Positions 25,123 to 32,876 of a stretch of DNA of 64,000 nucleotides are shown piece after piece; within the stretch, counting starts at the first letter, position 1, and every line of letters begins with the position of its first letter. The DNA is from an uncultured Muribaculaceae bacterium (lineage in GTDB: Bacteria > Bacteroidota > Bacteroidia > Bacteroidales > Muribaculaceae). The position numbers and the translations under genes were made by a program. The DNA lies in contig CAJUDL010000018.1 in NCBI GenBank assembly GCA_910585285.1, forward strand, positions 1 to 64,000, given 5' to 3'. The notes under the pieces were generated by a model that had not been told where the DNA came from, did no database searches, and saw only the letters and a list, made by a program, of their open reading frames with translations.

Positions 25123-26033
25123 AGTCTTTCTGCGTATTTAAGATAATTAAAATTTTCTGCTACCAACAAAGGTATTCTCAATAATATTATTGTCCCATCC
25201 CAACTTAACCGTTTTGGCAATACAGCAGTAGCCTCTCCGCTCCTATCATGTCTGTGAAATGCACCACCGGATAATATGAAAAACTCTCCTTTCATACCTT
25301 TCACGAGCATATTTTTGGTCGTTGGAAGTCCATACCCTCGATTTTCAGCATTCGGAAGATTCTTAGTTGATTTATGATTTAATGCTAAATTCAAAACAGC
25401 TCCTTCATTTGAAAGTTCAATATCATTTAATATTCTGCTCTTTGCGAAACTACCATATATGGAAACACCAAAATCGGCAATACAAACATTAATACACTTA
25501 TCTTTTCTTGAATATTGTGAAAACATGTATCCATGTTCGCTACCAGAATGGTCATGTATGTTCGCAACAAGCTCCCCAATAAGATATGATAAAGCGCTGA
25601 TCAAATGGGAAGGTACTTCACACTGTCGCTGAATTATATTCTGCAATGCTGATGTAACACTGTCTATTGTCGATTCAGATGTATTAAATTTACATATAGG
25701 AATATATGATTTGGATAGATATCTATTTAATAATATCTCAACCTCATTAGGATCATTTACCGATAATGGATCATTAAAATTAATCGCATCCAGATATCTT
25801 CGTGTGTAGGGTTTTACTCCTTCTATTTTTATTATTCGGTTACTATGTTTCCGATATAAACTGAGTCCGCAAATAAAAAAAGGATGAAAAAAATGTGTTT
25901 CACTGAAATCCCAAATAACCTCATCATAAACGCACGCAGCTTCTGTGCTGTTTATCACAACAAACAGCATATTGAAAACTGACCCTATTCGAGTATCCCT
26001 TTCAACTGGTGGTATTGTTATGAGTGTTGACAT
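25119..26033 (-). CDS. GHKL-family ATP-binding protein
   Basis: A 304-residue protein. The N-terminal ~115 residues have no recognised domain. The C-terminal part is a GHKL/HATPase fold: N box YLIGELVANIHDHSG, G1 box CIADFGVSIYGS, and G2 box ENRGYGLPTTKNM. No histidine-kinase dimerisation domain or membrane helix is present. It is the first gene of a two-gene unit with the STAS-like protein. It is AT-rich, like the neighbouring LRR/DUF2971 unit. Likely action: ATP-dependent binding or phosphorylation of its STAS partner (inference). Confidence 0.82.
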   Translation of the reverse strand: MSTLITIPPVERDTRIGSVFNMLFVVINSTEAACVYDEVIWDFSETHFFHPFFICGLSLYRKHSNRIIKIEGVKPYTRRYLDAINFNDPLSVNDPNEVEILLNRYLSKSYIPICKFNTSESTIDSVTSALQNIIQRQCEVPSHLISALSYLIGELVANIHDHSGSEHGYMFSQYSRKDKCINVCIADFGVSIYGSFAKSRILNDIELSNEGAVLNLALNHKSTKNLPNAENRGYGLPTTKNMLVKGMKGEFFILSGGAFHRHDRSGEATAVLPKRLSWDGTIILLRIPLLVAENFNYLKYAERL

Positions 26034-26047
26034 CCCTTTTATTTATA

Positions 26048-26070
26048 CAAAAGTAACACATTTAGTTACT
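26048..26070 (-). promoter_or_regulatory. -7 element overlapped by an inverted repeat
   Basis: TACTTTTG on the minus strand (26048-26055), 15 nt before the GHKL gene start. An exact inverted repeat AGTAAC-7 nt-GTTACT (26052-26070) overlaps it and could be an operator. No clear -33 element is seen. Confidence 0.6.
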
Positions 26071-26163
26071 CTTACCTATTTCAATCATGACATTCTATTC
26101 ACAAATTAATATTTTTTAAGATTATAGCATCTGTTAGAATTACATATGTTAATTATTGTTAAT

Positions 26164-26209
26164 TTATAGTACTTTGTATTGCATGGTACTATAAGAGTCA
26201 TTACCTTTG
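26164..26209 (+). promoter_or_regulatory. padR promoter with palindromic operator
   Basis: The perfect 9-bp inverted repeat TTATAGTAC-13 nt-GTACTATAA (26164-26172 and 26186-26194) surrounds a -33-like ATTG (26178-26181). The -7 element TACCTTTG lies at 26202-26209 with a 20-nt spacer. The layout suits repression by the PadR protein encoded just downstream. Confidence 0.75.
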
Positions 26210-26230
26210 CGACATCAAAAAAAACAAATT

Positions 26231-26593
26231 ATGGCTACTAACATCGATAATCTGAAATCTCAGATGCGGAAGGGGATGCTCGAATTTTGCGTGCTGCTTT
26301 TGCTGAGCCGTAGCGATGCCTACGTCTCGGAGATTATCTCGCGGATGAAAGACGCGCATCTGATTGTGGTGGAAGGAACCCTCTACCCTCTGCTGACAAG
26401 ACTCAAGAATGACGGACTGCTCAGCTATCGGTGGGAGGAATCACCCTCCGGTCCGCCTCGCAAGTATTATTCCATCACTCCGATGGGATCGCATTTCCTC
26501 AATGAACTGCATCAGTCATGGTGCGAAATCTCAAAATCCGTTAACCATCTTTTAAATCAAGATCAACAACCTCTTAAAACAGACCAATTATGA
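26231..26593 (+). CDS. PadR-family transcriptional regulator
   Basis: A 120-residue winged-helix regulator. The start at ATG 26231 is chosen because an in-frame upstream TTG (26207) falls inside the -7 element. Family segments are QMRKGMLEFCVLLLLSRSDAYVSEIISRM, the turn VVEGTLYPLLTRLKNDGLLSYRWEESPSGPPRKYYSITPMG, and the C-terminal helix. It overlaps the PspC-domain gene by 4 nt (26590-26593). PadR-PspC pairs are a frequent Bacteroidetes arrangement for envelope stress. Autoregulation through the palindrome at 26164-26194 is likely. Confidence 0.92.
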   Translation: MATNIDNLKSQMRKGMLEFCVLLLLSRSDAYVSEIISRMKDAHLIVVEGTLYPLLTRLKNDGLLSYRWEESPSGPPRKYYSITPMGSHFLNELHQSWCEISKSVNHLLNQDQQPLKTDQL

Positions 26594-27636
26594 AAAAAAC
26601 ATTTCCTGTCAACATAAACGGCAAGGTATTCTATATAGATGAAGATGCCTACGATCTTCTCCAGAACTATCTCAACCAACTGCGCGCGGCATTCTCCGGT
26701 GCTGAAGGGGATGAAATCGTAAACGATATCGAGAGCCGTATATCCGAACTTTTCGACGAGCAGATAGCATCCGGTGCAAACGCGATTGTTTACAGCGACG
26801 TGAACCGCGTTATTGAGATTATGGGCAAACCCGCCGATATCGGTGATATCGGCGATATCAACGAAGCCAACATTCCTCCTCATCCCTATAATGCTGACGC
26901 ATCAACCGCCAACACTTGCGAAGAGCGTCAACCCCGCAAGCGTCTTTACCGCAACCTCAACAACAAGGTTCTCGGTGGAGTGTTAGGTGGTCTGGCAACG
27001 TATCTCGGCTGGGATGCCAACATCATGCGCCTGCTATATGTAGTGCTTTGCTGCGTGACCTACGTATGGCCCTTGACACTCATCTATCTCATCGCATGGA
27101 TGGTCATTCCCGCTGCCAACAATCCCCGCCGCGTCCTGGAGATGCAGGGTAACCCCGTCACGGTAGACACCATCGGGCAGGAAGTGCTTTCCTCCACACC
27201 CCCTCCTTTTCAGAAGGCAGCCGACAGCGTTGTTAACATCACCGAAAACGCATTCTCCATTTTAGGAAAATTCCTGATGGGTCTGTTAGGACTTATCGGT
27301 TCGGCGGCGACACTCGTTGCAACAGGTTTCTTCGTCTTCTTCCTCGCGGCATTCATAGCTACAAGCGCGTTCGACAACAACGTTCTTCTCGATGCCTTCG
27401 GCTGGAACATAACCTACTACTCATCATCCATAGTGCCAATCATCTGCAGTCTGGCATCCATGACCTTCGCACTTTGCTTCATCATCCCCGGTGTAGCCCT
27501 TGCATGGACGGCAGGATGCGTGCTCTTCAACTATCGCGCAGCTTCGAAGACCACGATGATAGTAGCGGCAATTTTCGAGACGCTCATCATCGTCGCCACC
27601 ATCATCCTCGTCATCTTCGCCAACTACCTAACCTGA
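26590..27636 (+). CDS. PspC-domain membrane protein
   Basis: A 348-residue inner-membrane protein. The cytoplasmic N-terminal region (1-100) has FPVNINGKVFYIDEDAYDLLQNYLNQLRAAF...EIVNDIESRISELF, common in Bacteroidetes PspC proteins. The PspC domain follows at about 115-180 (RKRLYRNLNNKVLGGVLGGLATYLGWDANIMRLLYV...YLIAWMVIPAA). Three or four further helices (about 215-345) complete it. It is co-translated with PadR, and a role in envelope stress sensing is inferred from the family. A terminator follows. Confidence 0.92.
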   Translation: MKKTFPVNINGKVFYIDEDAYDLLQNYLNQLRAAFSGAEGDEIVNDIESRISELFDEQIASGANAIVYSDVNRVIEIMGKPADIGDIGDINEANIPPHPYNADASTANTCEERQPRKRLYRNLNNKVLGGVLGGLATYLGWDANIMRLLYVVLCCVTYVWPLTLIYLIAWMVIPAANNPRRVLEMQGNPVTVDTIGQEVLSSTPPPFQKAADSVVNITENAFSILGKFLMGLLGLIGSAATLVATGFFVFFLAAFIATSAFDNNVLLDAFGWNITYYSSSIVPIICSLASMTFALCFIIPGVALAWTAGCVLFNYRAASKTTMIVAAIFETLIIVATIILVIFANYLT

Positions 27637-27674
27637 TCTCTATTTTCATAATTGATTTCCATAATCGTCATCCC

Positions 27675-27706
27675 GGCGCGTTGTCTCACCGACAGCGCGC
27701 CTTTTT
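27675..27706 (+). terminator. intrinsic terminator of padR-pspC
   Basis: Arms GGCGCG (27675-27680) and CGCGCC (27696-27701), an inner GTC/GAC pair, then TTTTT. Confidence 0.88.
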
Positions 27707-27741
27707 ATCAATGCAAGAGCCGGAAACTGAAAACTATTTAC

Positions 27742-27749
27742 TATCTTTG
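27742..27749 (+). promoter_or_regulatory. -7 element of fbp
   Basis: TATCTTTG, 18 nt before the start codon at 27768, which gives a very short leader. A -33 element is not evident. Confidence 0.6.
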
Positions 27750-27767
27750 CAGGATAATTAAGATAGA

Positions 27768-29780
27768 ATGACACCTATATCGAAAAACATAACGGAGACG
27801 CGCGTGGAAAACGACCGACGTGTGCTGGAACTTCTCGCACAGTCTTTCCCGAATATCAGCGCTGCCTCTACCGAAATAATAAACCTTGAGGCGATCCTCA
27901 ACCTCCCCAAAGGCACGGAACATTTCGTGGCGGATCTTCATGGAGAGCATGAAGCGTTCCGCCATATCCTGCGCAATGCATCGGGCAATATAAAGCGTAA
28001 GGTGACAGAGCTTTTCGGCACGACAATGCGCGAACAGGAGATACGCGAGCTCTGCTCTCTGATTTACTACCCGGAGCAGAAACTGCAGATCATCCGCGCT
28101 TCCGAAAGTCAGCTTGCCGATTTCTACAATATCACTCTCCATCGACTGATACGCGTGTGTCAGTCGGTGTCTTCGAAATATACGCGTTCAAAGGTGCGCA
28201 AGTCGCTCCCCAAGGAGTTTGCATATATCATTGAGGAGCTCCTGCATGAATCTCCTTCGGATGATGACAAACAGGCTTATTTCTCCCGTATTATCGAGAC
28301 AATCATCTCTACCGGACAGGCTGATGAATTCATCATTGCGCTCTGCAATGTGATCCACCGTCTGAGCATCGACCAGCTTCATATCTTAGGCGATATATTC
28401 GATCGGGGTCCGGGTGCCCACATCATCATGGATATCCTCTGCGATTATGGAAGATTCGATATCCAGTGGGGCAATCATGATGCGCTTTGGATGGGCGCGG
28501 CAGCGGGCAACGAATGCTGCATGGCAAACGTGTTGCGTCTGTCACTGCGCTATAACAATATGACTACCCTTGAAGATGGCTACGGCATCAACCTTGTGCC
28601 GCTCGCCACTTTCGCAATGGAGACATATGGAGATGACCCCTGCACTCATTTTCTCCCCCACATCGCCAACGAGGATGAGAATGCCATAAGCGAGAAATCG
28701 CGTCTTTTGATAGCACGCATGCATAAGGCGATAGCCATCATCCAGTTCAAGCTGGAGGCGCAGATGGCGAAAGCTCATCCGGAATGGAATTTGACGGATC
28801 GCGATCTTCTCTCAAAAATCAATAAGAATAACGGAACCATCACCCTCGACGGGAAGGAGTATCTCCTTAACGATACTAATTTCCCGACTGTTGATCCAGC
28901 CGATCCGACAGCTTTGACTCCCGAAGAGCGTGAGCTCGTGGATAAGCTTCGCCATTCGTTCAGCGTCAGCGACAAACTGATGAAGCATATAGACTGCCTA
29001 TTCTCAAACGGCTGCATGTATGGCATCTATAATTCCAATCTTCTCTTCCACGCTTCGCTGCCACTCAATGAAGACGGTACTTTGAAGGAGGTTGAGGTTT
29101 ATGGCAAAAGATATAAAGGACGTGAGCTTCTCCATAAGATCGGCATGACAATGCGCGAGGCGTTCAACGATGATTCCTCCGATGAGATGCGCAGTTATGC
29201 CCGAGATTTCTTCTGGTATCTATGGTGCGGTCCGGATTCGCCATTGTTCGACAAGTCGAAGATGGCTACGTTCGAACGCTATTTCATTGATGATCCGGAG
29301 ACCCATGTAGAGGAAAAGGGATGGTATTTCAAGCTCCGCAACAATGAGGAAATCTGCGACATGATTCTCGATGCTTTCGGAGTGGAGGGTGATCACCGCC
29401 ACATCATCAACGGACACGTGCCGGTGCGTGCCGCCAAGGGTGAAAGCCCTATACGCGCCAACGGCAAGATGATGGTGATCGACGGAGGTTTCGCCAAGGC
29501 ATACCATCGCACCACCGGTATCGCCGGATATACCCTCGTATTCCACAGCAGCGGTTTCCAGCTCGTGCAGCATGAACCCTTCACCTCGGCAGAAGAGGCT
29601 GTGCGTAACGGTTCCGACATCGTGTCAACAACCCAGATTGTAGAACTTTCCCGCCATCGCATGCGCGTACGCGACACAGACAAGGGCGACGAACTGCAGG
29701 CTCAGATCGACGAACTCTCCGAACTTCTCTACGCTTTCCGCCATGGAATCGTGAAGGAGAGAAATTATAAAAGGCTTTAG
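27768..29780 (+). CDS. fbp: fructose-1,6-bisphosphatase, class III
   Basis: A 670-residue cytosolic enzyme that dephosphorylates fructose 1,6-bisphosphate in gluconeogenesis. Class III enzymes have a calcineurin-like metal site, seen here as FVADLHGEHEAF (about 63-74), HILGDIFDRGPGAH and WGNHDALWMGAAAG, with the later INGHVPV near residue 545 and VIDGGFAKAYHRTTGIAGYTLV. The length is typical. It is a single-gene unit between the terminator at 27675-27706 and the palindromic element at 29771-29856. Confidence 0.96.
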   Translation: MTPISKNITETRVENDRRVLELLAQSFPNISAASTEIINLEAILNLPKGTEHFVADLHGEHEAFRHILRNASGNIKRKVTELFGTTMREQEIRELCSLIYYPEQKLQIIRASESQLADFYNITLHRLIRVCQSVSSKYTRSKVRKSLPKEFAYIIEELLHESPSDDDKQAYFSRIIETIISTGQADEFIIALCNVIHRLSIDQLHILGDIFDRGPGAHIIMDILCDYGRFDIQWGNHDALWMGAAAGNECCMANVLRLSLRYNNMTTLEDGYGINLVPLATFAMETYGDDPCTHFLPHIANEDENAISEKSRLLIARMHKAIAIIQFKLEAQMAKAHPEWNLTDRDLLSKINKNNGTITLDGKEYLLNDTNFPTVDPADPTALTPEERELVDKLRHSFSVSDKLMKHIDCLFSNGCMYGIYNSNLLFHASLPLNEDGTLKEVEVYGKRYKGRELLHKIGMTMREAFNDDSSDEMRSYARDFFWYLWCGPDSPLFDKSKMATFERYFIDDPETHVEEKGWYFKLRNNEEICDMILDAFGVEGDHRHIINGHVPVRAAKGESPIRANGKMMVIDGGFAKAYHRTTGIAGYTLVFHSSGFQLVQHEPFTSAEEAVRNGSDIVSTTQIVELSRHRMRVRDTDKGDELQAQIDELSELLYAFRHGIVKERNYKRL

Positions 29781-29856
29781 ATCTTAGGCTTTAGGCTTTA
29801 GGGATTTGACACAAACCCTAATGCCTAACGTCTAAAACCTAATGCCTAAAACCTAA
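29771..29856. repeat. long imperfect palindrome of TTAGGCTTTAG units
   Basis: The spacer after fbp consists of repeated TTAGGCTTTAG-like units followed by their near reverse complements. The core pairs 29791-29803 with 29816-29828 (12 of 13 positions) around a 12-nt loop. Flanking units at 29771-29790 and 29832-29856 can extend the stem with G-T pairs and a few mismatches. It overlaps the last fbp codons. No T tract follows, so it is not an ordinary terminator. Confidence 0.75.
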
Positions 29857-29876
29857 ACCCGAAATCATCAACAACA

Positions 29877-32876
29877 ATGAATAGAATAGTTATATCGCTT
29901 GCGGTGGCAGCTTCAGCAGCAACAGCAATAGCACAGGTCAGTGCCTCGCCTGAGCGTTTCTCCCCTCTTGCAGCAGGATATCTCGAACGTGCACGCACTA
30001 TGCTCGATGCGGGTAATTATCCCGGCGTGATCGACCAGCTGAAAGACCTCAACACCAAGGGAATCAAACTCAACCCTTCAGAAAAAGAGGAGTATGTCTT
30101 CATACTCGCACGCGCATATTACGAGCGCGGCGATGCGGAATGCGTTACTTTGCTGCGCGGATTCATCAAGGATTATCCCGCTTCCACCCTTGCATTGGAA
30201 GCTCGCCTTTCAATTGCCGACTATTACTTTTTCCATCATCAGTGGTCAGAAGCGCTTGTAGAATACAACGATATCGATTTTGACCGCCTCAACCGCGAGG
30301 ATCTTGCGCTTTACACCTACCGCCACGCCCTCACCCAGATAAAGACAGGGCACTATGCGGAAGCGCGTCAGAGCCTCAAGGGTCTGAAAGACAACCGCCT
30401 CTATCGCGAGGCTTACACGTTCTATAATGCATATCTCGATTACATCGATGGTGACTACGACAAGGCTTATGCCGGTTTCTCGAAGGTGAAAAGTGGAGAG
30501 AAAGGTCTTGAGGCTTCTTATTATCTCACTCAGATTGACTATAGCCGTGGCGAATACGACCGCGTTGCAAATAACGGACAGCAGTTATTGCGTTCACTCA
30601 CTGATCCTGAACTCGCTCCCGAACTTAACCGCATCACCGGTCTCAGTTTCTTCAAGCTCGGTGATTACCGCCAAGCCCGCACGTTCCTCAACCAATACAC
30701 ATCTCTGTGCGACGGTGATCCCGCTCCGGATGCGGTGTATGCTCTCGGAGTCGCGGATTATAACGATGACGACTATACTCGCGCGGCGGAAAGATTCGCG
30801 ACCCTCACCGAACTCAACAATGACCTGGCACAGAGTGCATGGCTCTATCTCGGACAATGCGATGTGAAAACGGGCAACGATGATGCCGCCGCAATGGCTT
30901 TCGAGAAAGCAGCCCGTATGGATTATGACCGCAATGTCTCGGAAGTGGCTCTTTACAACTATGTTGCCGCTCTTACTCGCGGAGGGAAGATACCTTTCTC
31001 CTCTTCAGTTGATATGCTTGAGGGCTTCATCAAGCTATACCCCAATTCCGAATACACTCCTAAAGTGGAGGAATATCTCGCCACTGCATATTATAACGAA
31101 CGCAATTATTCCAAGGCACTTGTGAATATCGAGAAGATCCGGCGCCCGTCAAACGCGGTGCTCGCTGCCAAACAGAAGATTCTTTATGAATTAGGCATCG
31201 AGGCTATGACCAATGGTCGTCCGGAGGAAGCGTCTTCATACCTGCGCCGCTCACTCGAACTGGCGTCACACGACCGTCAGCTTGCGGCGCAAACCCAGCT
31301 TTGGCTTGGTGATGCAGAATATTCGCAGGGAAATTATTCCAAAGCTTCTGCCGCTTACAACACTTTCCTGAAAACGGAGAAAAATACTTCCAACCGCACA
31401 TTGGCTCTCTATAACCTTGCCTATTCCGAATATCAGCAAGAGAAATACGCTGCTGCCGCCAAGGAATTTGTCCGAGCTCTTGATGCCAAACCGGCTCTTC
31501 CCTCCTCTCTTGCGCATGATGCCGTAATCCGCATGGCAGACTGCCAATATTACTCCGGTGACTATCGCTCTGCGCGCGACAATTATGCACGAGCCAAAGC
31601 AGAAAATTCATCTGATGCCGACTATGCGTCATATCGCCATGCAGTGATGCTCGGACTCGGAGGTGATGTTTCCGGCAAGATAAAGGAACTTTCCGAAATG
31701 GAAAGTAAGTATCCTGACTCAAAATGGATGCCCAACGCCCTTCTTGAAAAGGCTCTCACATATGAGGCACTCGACCAGAACAGCAAAGCGGCTGAAGTGT
31801 TCGACCGTCTTGCATCGCAATATCCCAAGTCTGCGCAGGCTCGCAAGGCAATGATAAATCTTGCCCTCACTTATTCCAAGGCGGGGAAGATGGAGCAGGC
31901 GGCTGACACATACAAAGAGATTATCCGTTCCTGGCCATCAAGTGAAGAGGCATCTCTCGCCAACGATGACCTCCGCAAGTATTACGCTTCACGCGGTGAA
32001 CTACCGGAGTATGCGGAATTTCTCCGCAGTGTGCCGGAAGCTCGTCAGCTCGATGCGGGAGAGATGGAGCAGTTAGCGTTCGACAGTGCCGAAACAGCCT
32101 ACGCCGAGAATAGCGAGAACATCACCCTCCTTCGCAACTACGTGCGCGATTATCCCGATGGGAAATATCTCGCTCCGGCACTTCTCGACATAGCGACCTC
32201 GCTCGAGGCATCCGGCAAATATGTTGAGGCGGAAGAGATACTTACGCGCCTTGCGGAAGCTCGTCCCCATTCAGTGCAATATCCGGAAGCATTGCTCATG
32301 AAGGCGGAGATACTTGAAAACGATATTCCCGGTCGTTCGGGGGAGGCTACTGAAGTTTATAAGACTCTTGCAAACACGGGTGAGACCGATTTCCTTGCCG
32401 ATGCATATGCCGGAATCGCAAGAACCTCAACACTTGATTCCGAGAAAATAGAATATGCACGCCGTGCCCGCGCCAATGGCGGACTCAGTGCCGATCAGGC
32501 TGAAGAGATGCAGCTCATAGAGGCTCAGGCGGCTTTGCGTTCAGGCAACACTTCCGAAGCTCTCTCCATGCTCACGGAGTTAGCTTCCAATCCAGCCGGT
32601 CTGGCTGGCGCGAAAGCAGCCGTGGAACTCGGTGAATACTACATCGACCGCAAGGATTTCGCCACTGCCGAAAAAATTCTTCTCGAATTCACCGATGCCG
32701 GCACTCCTCACGAGTATCAACTTGCAAAGGGATTCATCCTTCTTGCCGATGCCTATAAGGGTCAAGGGAAGAACTATCTTGCCAAGGAGTATCTCCAGAG
32801 TCTACGCGACAATTATCCCGGCAACGAACCTGAGATTCTCAATGCTATCAATTCACGCCTCAAAGCTCTCAAGTAA
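29877..32876 (+). CDS. large tetratricopeptide-repeat protein, exported
   Basis: A 999-residue protein with a signal peptide (1-19, ending AIAQ) and TPR-like helical hairpins from about 30 to the end, for example YYERGDAECVTLLRGFIKDYPAS, LGDAEYSQGNYSKASAAYNTFLKTEKN and YPKSAQARKAMINLALTYSKAGKMEQAADTYKEI. Many units resemble YbgF/BamD-type repeats. It is periplasmic or outer-membrane associated. Its stop overlaps the start of the outer-membrane barrel gene (TAATG at 32874-32878), indicating a functional pair. The function is unknown; envelope assembly is plausible. Confidence 0.87.
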   Translation: MNRIVISLAVAASAATAIAQVSASPERFSPLAAGYLERARTMLDAGNYPGVIDQLKDLNTKGIKLNPSEKEEYVFILARAYYERGDAECVTLLRGFIKDYPASTLALEARLSIADYYFFHHQWSEALVEYNDIDFDRLNREDLALYTYRHALTQIKTGHYAEARQSLKGLKDNRLYREAYTFYNAYLDYIDGDYDKAYAGFSKVKSGEKGLEASYYLTQIDYSRGEYDRVANNGQQLLRSLTDPELAPELNRITGLSFFKLGDYRQARTFLNQYTSLCDGDPAPDAVYALGVADYNDDDYTRAAERFATLTELNNDLAQSAWLYLGQCDVKTGNDDAAAMAFEKAARMDYDRNVSEVALYNYVAALTRGGKIPFSSSVDMLEGFIKLYPNSEYTPKVEEYLATAYYNERNYSKALVNIEKIRRPSNAVLAAKQKILYELGIEAMTNGRPEEASSYLRRSLELASHDRQLAAQTQLWLGDAEYSQGNYSKASAAYNTFLKTEKNTSNRTLALYNLAYSEYQQEKYAAAAKEFVRALDAKPALPSSLAHDAVIRMADCQYYSGDYRSARDNYARAKAENSSDADYASYRHAVMLGLGGDVSGKIKELSEMESKYPDSKWMPNALLEKALTYEALDQNSKAAEVFDRLASQYPKSAQARKAMINLALTYSKAGKMEQAADTYKEIIRSWPSSEEASLANDDLRKYYASRGELPEYAEFLRSVPEARQLDAGEMEQLAFDSAETAYAENSENITLLRNYVRDYPDGKYLAPALLDIATSLEASGKYVEAEEILTRLAEARPHSVQYPEALLMKAEILENDIPGRSGEATEVYKTLANTGETDFLADAYAGIARTSTLDSEKIEYARRARANGGLSADQAEEMQLIEAQAALRSGNTSEALSMLTELASNPAGLAGAKAAVELGEYYIDRKDFATAEKILLEFTDAGTPHEYQLAKGFILLADAYKGQGKNYLAKEYLQSLRDNYPGNEPEILNAINSRLKALK

